From Rheinheimera faecalis (lineage in GTDB: Bacteria > Pseudomonadota > Gammaproteobacteria > Enterobacterales > Alteromonadaceae): a DNA stretch of 64,000 bases. Within the stretch, counting starts at the first letter, position 1. The number at the start of each line of letters is the position of its first letter. Shown piece by piece: positions 6,560-16,020 of the stretch. Where the stretch lies: contig NZ_JAJOYT010000005.1 of assembly GCF_021290965.1 (NCBI RefSeq), forward strand, positions 1 to 64,000, read 5' to 3'. The position numbers and the translations under genes are program-made. Under the pieces are notes generated by a model. That model was not told the origin of the DNA. It ran no database searches and was given only the letters and a program-made list of their open reading frames with translations.

Positions 6560-7975
6560 TTAACCTTGCATATCTTCTAATTCTGTCCCCTTGGTCTCAT
6601 GCACCATAATGATCACAAAGAGGATAGAGAAAGCGGCGCCCAGGGTATAAAGACCATAAGTTCCGGCCAGGCCAATACCGGCCAGCAGCAAAGGGAATGT
6701 CATAGTGATCAGGAAGTTACAGCTCCATTGTGCTAAGCCACTGACCGCAAGGCCTAAACCACGAATTTGATTCGGGAACATTTCGCCTAACATCACCCAC
6801 ATTACAGGGCCCCAGGACAGGTTAAAAAAGAACACATAAGCGTTAGCGCTGATCAGAGCTACTGTGCCCCAGTCGCCAAGCAGCAGATTGCCACTTTCGT
6901 CCTGGCCAGCATTGGCAAAACAAAGCACCATCAAACCCAAAGTCAAAGCCATGCCCACTGAACCCCATTTCAGCAGAGGTTTACGGCCCACTTTGTCGAT
7001 AATCAGCAGCGTAATAACACAAGCCGCAATACTTAAACCGCCGCTAATGACGTTAATCAGCAAGGCGTCGGATTCAGAAAAGCCAACGGCTTGCCAGAGT
7101 ACAGCACCGTAATAAAACACCACGTTAATGCCGACCAATTGCTGGAAGCTGGCGAGGCCAATACCTACCCAAACAATTTTGCGCACTTTGCCGGTTTGGC
7201 TGCTTAATAAATCAGTTAATCGGGGTTGATGGTCAGCCGTCAGTGATTGCTGAATTTCAGCGAGTTTGCGGGTCGCTGCATCGCTGCCATACAAGCGGGT
7301 CAGTACTGCAGCTGCTGCATCGTTGCTGCCTTTTAACACCAGAAAACGTGGGCTTTCAGGAATAAAAAATAACATCAGCAGGAAAAGCAGGGCCGGGAAG
7401 AGTTCCATCCAGAACATCCAGCGCCAGGCCGCAAATTCAAACCAAAGCGCCGCAGTAGAAGCGCCTGCATATTCGGCTAACAGGTAATTGCTGACAAAAG
7501 CCATAAACAAACCAAAGATGATGGCGATTTGCTGCAAAGTGGTCAGCATGCCGCGGTAGCGGGCTGGAGCCACTTCACAAATATAAGCTGGCGTAATGAC
7601 AGAGGCTGCACCTACAGCTAAGCCACCTAAAATGCGGTAAATAACAAACTCAAAGGAGCCATCGGCAACACCTGAACCCCAGGCACTGACAATAAAAAAT
7701 ACGGCTGAGATCAGTAAGATTGTTTTACGGCCACTGATATCAGCCAGTCGCCCGGCAAAAAAAGCACCTACTGCGCAGCCCAGCAGCATGCTGGCGACAT
7801 TAAAGCCAGTACCAACACTCTCTGAATTAAAGGCTTGTTGCAGGCCGTCGACAGTGCCGTTGATCACACCACTGTCAAAACCAAATAAAAAGCCGCCTAT
7901 GGTGGCGACTAAGCTGATAAACAAAATAAAGACTTTATTGTCCTCTGAAACGGCTGGCTCGTTGCTGTGCTGCAA
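6560..7975 (-). CDS. MFS sugar porter, XylE-like proton:sugar symporter
   Basis: A 471-residue major-facilitator protein of the sugar-porter family with about 12 membrane segments. Family signatures: FLFGFDSGVING in TM1, GRLADISGRKT between TM2 and TM3, FIPESPRFL before the central loop, KVGRKPL between TM8 and TM9, and a terminal HETKGTELE that matches PETKG. In this setting it most likely imports D-xylose (or L-arabinose) with protons. The frame is open to 8026; I chose the TTG at 7975 because ACAGGAG lies eight bases before it and the product then starts just before the first charged and membrane residues. First gene of the minus-strand xylan unit. Confidence 0.88.
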   Translation of the reverse strand: MQHSNEPAVSEDNKVFILFISLVATIGGFLFGFDSGVINGTVDGLQQAFNSESVGTGFNVASMLLGCAVGAFFAGRLADISGRKTILLISAVFFIVSAWGSGVADGSFEFVIYRILGGLAVGAASVITPAYICEVAPARYRGMLTTLQQIAIIFGLFMAFVSNYLLAEYAGASTAALWFEFAAWRWMFWMELFPALLFLLMLFFIPESPRFLVLKGSNDAAAAVLTRLYGSDAATRKLAEIQQSLTADHQPRLTDLLSSQTGKVRKIVWVGIGLASFQQLVGINVVFYYGAVLWQAVGFSESDALLINVISGGLSIAACVITLLIIDKVGRKPLLKWGSVGMALTLGLMVLCFANAGQDESGNLLLGDWGTVALISANAYVFFFNLSWGPVMWVMLGEMFPNQIRGLGLAVSGLAQWSCNFLITMTFPLLLAGIGLAGTYGLYTLGAAFSILFVIIMVHETKGTELEDMQG

Positions 7976-8315
7976 AATAATAACTCCTGTCGGTTCGCGC
8001 AAAGACTTAGCGCATAGCCTGAGCATAAGTTCTGTTTGACGGAAATACAGCCAGCTTGTTAAAAATCATAATTCTTTCAGTACATTCCGTTAGTCCACTT
8101 TAGCAACTGTCGATGTATGTTAAGGTCAGAAAATACCTGTCGTACTTAAAGCTGCAGCTTTGTTGACTACGCCATTTCGCCCCAGTCACATAGGTTTACT
8201 ATGCTCCTGGGGTCTCACTGGCTTGTCGCCTCGCCGCAACTTCAAGATACTTGGGTATAAAGCTAAAAAAACAGCCGGCTTGCAGCGGGCGTAAAACAGC
8301 AACAGGCGAATTGAT
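7976..8315. promoter_or_regulatory. Divergent control region between the two xylan transcription units
   Basis: About 340 bases separate the minus-strand porter unit from the plus-strand symporter/hydrolase unit. Both promoters should lie here. Bases 8141-8258 are a dispersed repeat, which leaves about 160 bases on the porter side and 57 on the symporter side. I could not identify a clear -35/-10 pair or a regulator palindrome by eye, and no regulator gene for xylose lies in the locus. Confidence 0.5.
8141..8258 (+). repeat. Copy A of a ~115-bp dispersed intergenic repeat
   Basis: Begins CGTACTTAAAGCTGCAGC, continues TTGTTGACTACGCC, and has a central palindrome-like part CCCCAGTCACATAG...CTATGCTCCTGGGG, ending in CTTGGGTAT. 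Two more copies occur at 22058-22173 (same strand) and 37498-37614 (inverted). All lie between genes. No coding potential seen. Confidence 0.75.
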
Positions 8316-9803
8316 ATGCAAACAGAAGTACAAAAATTATCGGTCACCGAAAAAATCGGTTATAGCCTCGGGGATTTGGCGGCCAATTTGATTTTCCAAA
8401 CCCTGATGACCTTTTTGGCTTTTTTCTACACAGATGTTTACCAGATCCCACCGGGCGCCGCGGCTACTATTATTTTTACCGGCGGCTTAATTGGCGCCTG
8501 TTTTAACCCCATTATGGGCATTATCGCCGACCGGACTCAGACCCGTTGGGGCAAGTTCAGACCCTGGATTCTCTGGACCTCAATTCCTTTTGGCATCATT
8601 GCGCTATTAGCTTTCAGCACACCGGATTTCAGCCCTGAAGGCAAAATTGCTTACGCTTTTATTACTTATGTGGTGCTGGTGCTGGTGTATTCAGCCAATA
8701 ACCTGCCGTATTCAGCCTTAAGTGGTGTGCTGACTGGCAATATGGCCGACCGTAACAGCTTGTCGGCCTACCGTTTTGTTGCTGTGATGGTGGCGCAATT
8801 TATTATTCAGGCTTTGTTGTTACCGCTGGTACTGATTCTGGGCGATGGCGATAAAGCTGTAGGTTTTGAAAACACCATGACGCTGTTTGCTTGCGTCGGC
8901 ATTGTGTTTTTCCTTATTACTTTTATCACCACCAAAGAGCGGGTTTTGACCTGCAGCGCACAAAGCTCAACTATTCGTCAGGACATCGGCGACCTGCTGA
9001 AAAACCGGCCCTGGGTCATTATGCTGGTGCTGACTGTGCTGGTGTTTATTACCCTGGCGCTGAAAGGTGGCATGTATATTTTTTACTTCGAAAACTATCT
9101 GAATGAACAAGAAGTTGCTGTATTTCTGGAAGATATTGGCTTTAACGCTTTTATTGTTGGTTTAAATTCTATGTTGACTGGCATGGGGCTGACCGAATTC
9201 CTTTGGCCTAAAGATGCGGCCACTTCAGGTTTTAGTTTGTTTAATGCAGGCGGCATTATCTGCATGATTATCGGCATAGGTTTTTCTAAACCTCTGGCCG
9301 ATCGTTTTGGTAAAAGGGATGTGTTTGCTGTAGCGCTTTTTATCTCTACTTTGTTTGTGATGGTGTTTTATCTGTTCCCTGCTGATGCCATAGGTCTGGT
9401 GTTTTCCTCTCAGCTGTTGCATGGCTTTTTCTACGGCATCACTATTCCGTTGCTGTGGGCGATGATTGCTGATGTGGCTGATTATTCCGAGTGGAAAAAC
9501 CATCGTCGTGCGACCGCTATTATTTTCTCTGCGATGATTTTTGGTCTGAAACTGGGCCTGAGCATAGGTGGTGCTTTGGTGGCAGGTATTCTGGCTCACT
9601 TTGGTTACGACGCTCAGTTGGCAGCTCAGGCACCTGACACTATTAACGGCATTAAATTATCGGTCAGCCTGTTTGCGTCAATACCTTTCCTGTTAGGTGT
9701 GGCTATTGTCTGCCTCTATGAAATTAACAAACACAAAGAAAGCCAGATTGAGCAGGAGCTGAACGAACGTCGCGCTGCTGCTGGTTTAGCACAAGCGGAG
9801 TAA
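8316..9803 (+). CDS. GPH-family glycoside-pentoside-hexuronide:cation symporter
   Basis: A 495-residue 12-segment transporter of the GPH family (MelB/XynT-like). The N-terminal EKIGYSLGDLAANL, the loop GIIADRTQTRWGKFRPW and SALSGVLTGNMADRNSL are family signatures, and DVADYSEWKNHRRATA in the second half is the matching MelB-type motif. It carries disaccharides or short oligosaccharides with Na+ or H+; because a cytoplasmic GH43 follows five bases later, xylobiose or short xylo-oligosaccharides (perhaps with arabinose) are the likely cargo. An insertion of about 30 residues between TM7 and TM8 (EVAVFLEDIGF...) is longer than in MelB. First gene of the plus-strand unit. Confidence 0.88.
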   Translation: MQTEVQKLSVTEKIGYSLGDLAANLIFQTLMTFLAFFYTDVYQIPPGAAATIIFTGGLIGACFNPIMGIIADRTQTRWGKFRPWILWTSIPFGIIALLAFSTPDFSPEGKIAYAFITYVVLVLVYSANNLPYSALSGVLTGNMADRNSLSAYRFVAVMVAQFIIQALLLPLVLILGDGDKAVGFENTMTLFACVGIVFFLITFITTKERVLTCSAQSSTIRQDIGDLLKNRPWVIMLVLTVLVFITLALKGGMYIFYFENYLNEQEVAVFLEDIGFNAFIVGLNSMLTGMGLTEFLWPKDAATSGFSLFNAGGIICMIIGIGFSKPLADRFGKRDVFAVALFISTLFVMVFYLFPADAIGLVFSSQLLHGFFYGITIPLLWAMIADVADYSEWKNHRRATAIIFSAMIFGLKLGLSIGGALVAGILAHFGYDAQLAAQAPDTINGIKLSVSLFASIPFLLGVAIVCLYEINKHKESQIEQELNERRAAAGLAQAE

Positions 9804-9808
9804 CAGTT

Positions 9809-10810
9809 ATGTCAGACGATTTAAAAGTGCTGAAAGCCAAAGCTATTTCTCAGCCCTTAGTGGAGCACATTTATACAGCCGACCCTTCGGCCCATGTGTT
9901 TGATGGTCGAATTTATATTTATCCGTCACACGATATCGAGGCTGGTATCCCCTTTAACGACAATGGCGATCACTTTGGTATGCAGGATTACCATGTATTG
10001 TCGCTGGATGGCCCCGACAGCCCTACTGTGGATCATGGTGTAGCTTTGCATATTAAAGATGTGCCATGGGCTGAACGTCAGATGTGGGCGCCGGATGCGG
10101 CCAGAAAAGATGGCAAGTACTACTTTTATTTTCCTGCCAAAAAGCCAGACGGCATCTTTCAGATTGGTGTGGCTGTGGCCGACTCGCCTGTTGGGCCTTT
10201 TAAAGCTCAGCCAAAAGCTATGGAAGGTAGTTATTCAATAGACCCGGCCGTATTTGAAGACGATGACGGCAGTTTTTACATGTATTTTGGCGGTATTTGG
10301 GGCGGTCAGTTACAAAACTACCGCAACAACCAATACAAGGCTGATAATGCAGAACCCACAGCAGCTGAGCCGGCTTTAGGGCCCAAAGTGGCGAAACTAC
10401 GCGACGATATGCTGGAATTTGCAGAAGCGCCACGTGAAGTGCTGATCCTGGATGAACAAGGCCAGGTGTTATTGGCGGGCGACACAGACAGACGCTTTTT
10501 TGAAGCCTCCTGGCTGCACAAATATCAGGGCAAATACTACTTCTCTTATTCCACAGGCGATACGCACTTTTTATGTTATGCCACAGGCGATAACCCGTAC
10601 GGACCTTTTACTTATCAGGGCCGGATTTTAGAACCTGTAGTCGGCTGGACCACTCACCACTCCATCTGTGAATTTGAAGGTAAATGGTATCTGTTTTACC
10701 ACGACTCCATATTGTCCGAAGGCGTCACTCATTTACGTTCAGTCAAAATGGCGGAAATTCAGTATGACGCCGATGGCAAAATCCAAACCTTAAAGCCCTA
10801 CCGGGATTAA
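9809..10810 (+). CDS. Cytoplasmic GH43 beta-xylosidase / alpha-L-arabinofuranosidase
   Basis: A 333-residue single-domain glycoside hydrolase family 43 protein, five-bladed propeller fold. The catalytic base Asp is in IYTADPSAHVFDG, the pKa-modulating Asp in YSIDPAVFEDDDG, and the general acid Glu in FFEASWLHKYQGKYY. The TADPSAHVF...YIYPSHD start is typical of subfamily 1, which contains xylosidases and arabinofuranosidases. No signal peptide, so it should hydrolyse xylobiose or arabino-xylo-oligosaccharides after import. The ATG follows GGAGTAACAGTT and lies five bases after the symporter stop, so the two are co-translated. The exact linkage cannot be decided from sequence. Confidence 0.9.
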   Translation: MSDDLKVLKAKAISQPLVEHIYTADPSAHVFDGRIYIYPSHDIEAGIPFNDNGDHFGMQDYHVLSLDGPDSPTVDHGVALHIKDVPWAERQMWAPDAARKDGKYYFYFPAKKPDGIFQIGVAVADSPVGPFKAQPKAMEGSYSIDPAVFEDDDGSFYMYFGGIWGGQLQNYRNNQYKADNAEPTAAEPALGPKVAKLRDDMLEFAEAPREVLILDEQGQVLLAGDTDRRFFEASWLHKYQGKYYFSYSTGDTHFLCYATGDNPYGPFTYQGRILEPVVGWTTHHSICEFEGKWYLFYHDSILSEGVTHLRSVKMAEIQYDADGKIQTLKPYRD

Positions 10811-10834
10811 TCAGGTATTTCACAGGAGGCTCTA

Positions 10835-13291
10835 GTGGGCAAACAACTTCTCTCTGCGGTGCTGGGTTTAGGAGTCGCTTTTGCGGCTTCAGCTCAGCAG
10901 CCTTATCAAAATGCCAGTTTGCCAACAGAGCAGCGTGTGGATGATTTATTGTCCCGCATGACGCTGGAAGAAAAAGTGGCTCAGCTACAAACCGTCTGGC
11001 AAAAACGTCGCACTCTGGAAGATAAAGAGCTGCAGTTTTTACCGGAAAAAGCCAAAGAATTAATACCACTGGGTATTGGTCATATAGGCCGCCCCAGCGA
11101 GTTTAAAACCCCGCAGCAAACGGCAGAGTTTAATAATGCGCTGCAGCGCTGGTTAAAGGAAAACACCCGATTGGGTATTCCGGCCATGATGCACGAAGAA
11201 GCCTTGCATGGTTATGCTGCTTTTGATGCCACCAGTTTTCCACAGGCGATAGCTCTTGCCAGCAGTTGGTCGCCACAAGATATGCATGATGTCTATGCGC
11301 TTTCAGCTCGTGAAATGCGCGCTACAGGTTCGCACTGGGCCTTAACTCCTATTCTGGATATAGCCCGTGACCCACGTTGGGGCCGGATAGAAGAAACAAT
11401 GGGCGAAGACCCTTACCTGATGTCGGCCATGGGTGTGGCCGCAGTGGAAGGTTTTCAGGGAAAAACAGGGAAAGCAGGCCCTTTTGCCGCAGATAAAGTA
11501 GTAGCCACCTTAAAGCATCTGACGGGCCATGGTCAGCCAGCAGCAGGGGTGAATATAGCGCCGGCTTTTATTGGCGAGCGTGAACTCCATGAAGTGTTTT
11601 TACCGCCTTTTGAAGCTGCAGTAAAACTGGCGCATGCCAGCAGTATTATGGCGTCCTACAACGAAATCGACGGTATTCCGTCTCACGTTAATAAGCCTTT
11701 GCTCGAAGATATAGTGCGCCAGCAATGGGGTTTTAACGGCGTGATTGTCAGTGACTATTTCGCCATTGAAGAGCTCAGCAGCAGACATGGTTTATACGGC
11801 AGCGAAGCCGCAGCTGGCAAAGCAGCTTTGTTAGCTGGCGTGGATATGGAAACTCCTGATCCAAAAACCTTCCCCCATTTAACGGCCTTAGTGAAATCAG
11901 GCCAGTTGGATGAAGCGGCAATCGACAAAGCAGTACGGCGGGTATTAGCGCTGAAATTCCGCTTAGGTTTGTTTGAACAGCCTTATGTGGATGCAACAAA
12001 AGCCAATGGAATTGTTGGTGCTGATTCAGACCGTGTGTTTGCCCGTCAGGTCGCTGAAAAGTCGATGGTACTGCTGAAAAATGACGGTACTTTGCCGCTA
12101 AAAGCAGACAAGATCAAACAATTGGCCGTTATTGGCCCTCATGCCGATGAAGTCTTATTAGGTGGCTACAGCAGTATTCCGCGCCAGACTGTCAGTATTG
12201 TCGATGGCTTACGGCAAAAGCTGCAAGGCAAAGCCAAAGTGGAATTTGCTCCTGGTACATTGCTCACTAAAGCTTTAACCCAAACGCCAGCTAAACAAGC
12301 TGCTTTTGTTACCAGTGATGTGGCTGAGCGCAGTAAAGCAGCCGGTACTTATTCGATGCAGCGCTGGAATTATGACGATATAGCTTTAACCGACGACAAT
12401 GATCGCAAAGGTTTATTGGATCAAGCTGTGGCTTTGGCGAAAAAATCTGATGCTGTGGTGTTAGTGTTGGGCGAAAACGAAGGCTTGTCGCGTGAAGCCT
12501 GGGCCGATACCCATTTAGGTGATCGCAGCAGTTTAGATTTAGTCGGTAATCAGCTGGAGTTGGCTAAAGCTATTTTGGCGACAGGTAAACCGCTAGTGCT
12601 GGTGCTGACTAATGGCCGGCCTTTGGCTTTGGGCGAACTGGCGGTGTCTATGCCTGCTATTGTCGAAGCCTGGTATCTGGGGCAGGAAACCGGCTCAGCT
12701 TTAGCTAATGTGTTGTTTGGCGATGTAAGCCCTTCCGGCAAATTACCTCTGACTTTTCCTCGTAGTGCCGGTCATATTCCGAGTTATTACAACCATAAAA
12801 TTTCCGCCAAACGGGGTTATCTGTTTGACGATATCAGCCCTTTATATCCTTTTGGTCATGGCCTGAGTTACAGCAGCTTTGATTACAGCGCCTTGAAGAT
12901 TGATGAAAGCCAGGCCAAAGCCAATGGCGAAGTGACTGTCCGTATGACGATTCGCAACAGCGGTCAATTTGATGCGACTGAAGTGGTGCAGCTGTATATT
13001 CAGGACCCTGCGGCCAGCGTAACCCGTCCTGTAAAACAGTTAAAAGGCTTTTTACGTGTACCACTCAAAGCAGGCCAACAGGCAAAGGTTGAATTTAACT
13101 TGCCGGTGAACCTGTTGGCATTTTTTGATCAACAGATGAACTGGGTGGTTGAACCCGGTGAAATCAAACTGATGCTTGGCAGCTCTTCAGCAGATATCCG
13201 CCTGAATGGCAGTTTTAACATCAAAGGTGACATCACAGAGGTCGGTGCCAATAAGGCTTATTTAAGCCAGGCACGGATCATCCCAGAGTAG
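10835..13291 (+). CDS. Exported GH3 beta-xylosidase / beta-glucosidase
   Basis: An 818-residue family 3 glycoside hydrolase. A signal peptide (1-20, FAASAQQ) precedes the TIM barrel; the nucleophile Asp307 is in NGVIVSDYFAIEEL, and KHLTGHG plus the upstream RDPRWGR are substrate-binding signatures. The alpha/beta sandwich domain follows (SMVLLKNDGTLPL), and the last 140 residues, from PFGHGLSYSSFDY, are a fibronectin-III-like domain. It probably removes xylose from the ends of xylo-oligosaccharides in the periplasm. The start is GTG with AGGAGGCTC seven bases upstream, 24 bases after the GH43 gene. Specificity for xylose rather than glucose is inferred from neighbours. Confidence 0.9.
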   Translation: MGKQLLSAVLGLGVAFAASAQQPYQNASLPTEQRVDDLLSRMTLEEKVAQLQTVWQKRRTLEDKELQFLPEKAKELIPLGIGHIGRPSEFKTPQQTAEFNNALQRWLKENTRLGIPAMMHEEALHGYAAFDATSFPQAIALASSWSPQDMHDVYALSAREMRATGSHWALTPILDIARDPRWGRIEETMGEDPYLMSAMGVAAVEGFQGKTGKAGPFAADKVVATLKHLTGHGQPAAGVNIAPAFIGERELHEVFLPPFEAAVKLAHASSIMASYNEIDGIPSHVNKPLLEDIVRQQWGFNGVIVSDYFAIEELSSRHGLYGSEAAAGKAALLAGVDMETPDPKTFPHLTALVKSGQLDEAAIDKAVRRVLALKFRLGLFEQPYVDATKANGIVGADSDRVFARQVAEKSMVLLKNDGTLPLKADKIKQLAVIGPHADEVLLGGYSSIPRQTVSIVDGLRQKLQGKAKVEFAPGTLLTKALTQTPAKQAAFVTSDVAERSKAAGTYSMQRWNYDDIALTDDNDRKGLLDQAVALAKKSDAVVLVLGENEGLSREAWADTHLGDRSSLDLVGNQLELAKAILATGKPLVLVLTNGRPLALGELAVSMPAIVEAWYLGQETGSALANVLFGDVSPSGKLPLTFPRSAGHIPSYYNHKISAKRGYLFDDISPLYPFGHGLSYSSFDYSALKIDESQAKANGEVTVRMTIRNSGQFDATEVVQLYIQDPAASVTRPVKQLKGFLRVPLKAGQQAKVEFNLPVNLLAFFDQQMNWVVEPGEIKLMLGSSSADIRLNGSFNIKGDITEVGANKAYLSQARIIPE

Positions 13292-13336
13292 CAGCCGTAG
13301 GGCTGACTTCGAGTAAAAGGTTTGGAGGGCGTTTGA

Positions 13337-15949
13337 ATGGCGAAGGCAATGGCAAAAGCGGTGGCAAAGAAAAGTAAGCGTAAAGAGTTGAGTAAGGGGC
13401 TGTTAGTTCTGGCTGGTGGTCTGGTGTTAACGGGTTGTGGTCAGCCCGCAGTTCAGGTGCCTGAACCTATTCCGGAGCAAGCGGCCAGCCAAAGCGTTGC
13501 TGAAACTCCTGTGATCACGCCAACCAACTGGCCTTTGCAACAGCCTCCTATAGCGCGCACTCAAGCGATAGAAGACAAAATCAAAGCTTTGCTCGCACAG
13601 ATGAGCCCTGAACAAAAAGTAGGGCAAATTATTCAGGCTGATATTGCCGCAGTCACACCAAAACAGGTGCGGGATTATTATCTGGGCTCTGTACTGAATG
13701 GCGGTAATTCAGCACCTGGCCGTGACAACAGAGCGGGCGCTGCAGCCTGGCTGGAACTGGCAGATGCGTTTTGGCAAGCCAGTACTGATACCAGTGATGG
13801 CCGGCCTTATATCCCTGTGATGTGGGGCACAGACGCTGTGCATGGTCACAGCAATGTCAAAGGAGCCACTATTTTCCCGCATAACATAGGTTTGGGCGCT
13901 ATGCGTGAACCAGAGCTGATGCGTGAAATTGGCCGTGTTACTGCAGCTGAAATGCAGGTGACAGGCCTGGACTGGACCTTTGCTCCCACTATTGCCGTAG
14001 TGCGGGACGACCGCTGGGGCCGCACTTATGAATCTTATGGCGAAGACCCACAACTGGTGGCTTCTTATGCGCCACATATTCTGCAAGGTATTCAGGGTGT
14101 TCCTGGCACTGCAGACTTCTTAAAAGGCCAGCATATGCTGGCAACGGTGAAACACTTTTTAGGCGATGGTGGCACTGTTGATGGAAAAGATCAGGGTGAC
14201 AACCAACATACCGAAGCAGAGTTGCGCGATATCCACGGTACGCCTTATTACAGTGCTATAGCAGCGGGCGCCCGGGTGGTGATGGCGTCTTACAACAGTT
14301 GGTTTGGCGAAAAGATGCACGGCTACCGTCCTATGCTGAACGATGTGCTGGTGAACCGTATGGGCTTTGACGGTTTTGTCGTAGGTGACTGGAATGGTCA
14401 TGGTCAGGTGAAGGGATGTACACCTACAGATTGCGCTAATTCATTGTTGGGTGGCCTGGATATGTTTATGGCACCGGACAGCTGGGAAAAGTTGTATCAA
14501 AATACGTTGGCTCAGGTGAAAGACGGCCGTATTTCTACAGAACGACTGGATGAAGCCGTTGCCCGGGTGCTGCGGATTAAAGCCGAAATGGGTTTGTTTG
14601 AGCAGGTGAAACCTTCAGAGCGGCCTTTGGCTGGGCGTTATGAATTGCTGGGCAGTACTGAACACAAAGCTATTGCCCGTCAGGCGGCTCGTAAGTCATT
14701 GGTATTACTGAAAAACAACCAGCAACTGCTGCCACTCAAAACCAGCAGCAAGGTGTTAGTGGCCGGTGATGGTGCCGACCACATCGGCAAACAAAGCGGT
14801 GGTTGGACTTTAAGCTGGCAGGGTTCTGGCAATAAAAACACCGATTTCCCGAATGGTGAATCCATTTATGCAGGTATTAAACAGGCGGTAGAAACTGGTG
14901 GTGGCAAAGTAGAGCTGAGCGAAAACGGCCGCTTTACTGACAAACCTGATGTCGCCGTTGTGGTTTTTGGTGAAGAACCTTATGCCGAATTTGTCGGTGA
15001 TCGCAGTCATCTGGCCTTTGATGATGGTCGTGCTTTGCAAATTCTGACCGAATTAAAAGCGCTGGGTATTCCAACGGTTTCGGTGTTTTTGTCAGGTCGG
15101 CCTTTGTGGGTCAATCCTGAGCTGAATCAATCCGATGCTTTTGTTGCCGCCTTTTTACCTGGCAGTGAAGGTGGTGCAGTGGCTGATCTACTGATCCGTT
15201 CGCCTGAAGGTGAAATCCGTCATGATTTCCAAGGCAAGTTATCTTTCTCCTGGCCAGCCAAAGCGACAGGTGAGCTGCTGAATCTGGGCGACAAAAATTA
15301 TCAGCCGCAGTTTGCTTATGGTTATGGCCTGACGTATAGCGACAAAACGGAACTGGCGAAGCTCAGCGAAGAGTCTGGCATCAGTGCCGATCAGGTGCTG
15401 AACTTCAGCCGTTATCTGCATGCCGGCAAAGCGGTTAATCCATGGCAGTTGCAATTGTTGGATAAGGGTCAGGTGACAGTGGTGACTGAACCGCTGCAAA
15501 AATCTGCTGGCGGTGCTTTGGAAGCTGCGGCTACAGACAGATTACAACAGGAAGACTCAGTGCTCTTGAGCTTCCACAAAGACGCAGCTGTGGCTTTAAA
15601 TCATGCTCAGGGTGTGGCTTTGGATCTAAGCCGTCAGGCCAATGGCGATATGACGCTGGAGCTGGAATATCAGGTGGTTGCTATGACGCAGGGTAAAGTC
15701 AGTGTGGCGATGCAATGTGGTGATAACTGCAAATCCACTCTGGATTTCAGTGGTTATTTTGCCAGTATGAGTGATAAAGGCTGGAACAGTGTGAAGATAC
15801 CACTTCGCTGTTTCACTGAAGCCAACAGCGCTTTTGATCTGACTAAAATCAGCCAGCCTTTGGTGTTGGAAGCAACAGCAGGCTTAAAGCTGCAATTGGC
15901 TAAAGTACGTCTGGCAGAAAATGAAGGCCAGGGCCAATGCGGTAACTAA
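13337..15949 (+). CDS. Lipoprotein GH3 exo-beta-glucanase/xylosidase with C-terminal accessory domain
   Basis: An 870-residue family 3 glycoside hydrolase of the ExoP/1,4-beta-glucosidase type. A basic N-terminus and the lipobox LTGC (Cys34) predict a lipoprotein. The catalytic barrel spans about 75-430 with nucleophile Asp351 in FVVGDWNGHG; the alpha/beta sandwich follows (RKSLVLLKNNQQLLPL), with GEEPYAEFVGDRSHL carrying acid/base candidates. Residues about 690-870 form a beta-rich accessory domain like that of marine ExoP enzymes, probably carbohydrate-binding. It would complement the preceding GH3, perhaps on mixed-linkage glucan or xylan ends. SD GGAGG lies eight bases before the ATG. Confidence 0.88.
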   Translation: MAKAMAKAVAKKSKRKELSKGLLVLAGGLVLTGCGQPAVQVPEPIPEQAASQSVAETPVITPTNWPLQQPPIARTQAIEDKIKALLAQMSPEQKVGQIIQADIAAVTPKQVRDYYLGSVLNGGNSAPGRDNRAGAAAWLELADAFWQASTDTSDGRPYIPVMWGTDAVHGHSNVKGATIFPHNIGLGAMREPELMREIGRVTAAEMQVTGLDWTFAPTIAVVRDDRWGRTYESYGEDPQLVASYAPHILQGIQGVPGTADFLKGQHMLATVKHFLGDGGTVDGKDQGDNQHTEAELRDIHGTPYYSAIAAGARVVMASYNSWFGEKMHGYRPMLNDVLVNRMGFDGFVVGDWNGHGQVKGCTPTDCANSLLGGLDMFMAPDSWEKLYQNTLAQVKDGRISTERLDEAVARVLRIKAEMGLFEQVKPSERPLAGRYELLGSTEHKAIARQAARKSLVLLKNNQQLLPLKTSSKVLVAGDGADHIGKQSGGWTLSWQGSGNKNTDFPNGESIYAGIKQAVETGGGKVELSENGRFTDKPDVAVVVFGEEPYAEFVGDRSHLAFDDGRALQILTELKALGIPTVSVFLSGRPLWVNPELNQSDAFVAAFLPGSEGGAVADLLIRSPEGEIRHDFQGKLSFSWPAKATGELLNLGDKNYQPQFAYGYGLTYSDKTELAKLSEESGISADQVLNFSRYLHAGKAVNPWQLQLLDKGQVTVVTEPLQKSAGGALEAAATDRLQQEDSVLLSFHKDAAVALNHAQGVALDLSRQANGDMTLELEYQVVAMTQGKVSVAMQCGDNCKSTLDFSGYFASMSDKGWNSVKIPLRCFTEANSAFDLTKISQPLVLEATAGLKLQLAKVRLAENEGQGQCGN

Positions 15950-15957
15950 CTAAAATT

Positions 15958-16002
15958 GGGGTCAGATCACATTGTTAACCGTTAACAATGTGATCTGACC
16001 CC
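15958..16002. repeat. 45-base perfect palindrome with GGGGTCAGATC ends
   Basis: Arms 15958-15979 and 15981-16002 are perfect reverse complements (22 bases each) around a single C, and the flanking AAAATT/ATTTT extend the pairing. It lies between the lipoprotein GH3 stop and the next gene, ending 18 bases before that start. The GGGGTCAGA...TCTGACCCC ends are typical of REP-like elements mobilised by REP-associated transposases. In RNA it would form a very stable stem that could stop or slow transcription, or protect the upstream message. Confidence 0.8.
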
Positions 16003-16020
16003 ATTTTCAAGGATGTTTTT

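Noticed and set aside
13709-14086. Open frames on the opposite strand inside the GH3 genes
   Set aside because: They mirror the strong codon bias of the real genes, lack ribosome binding sites and show no family features.
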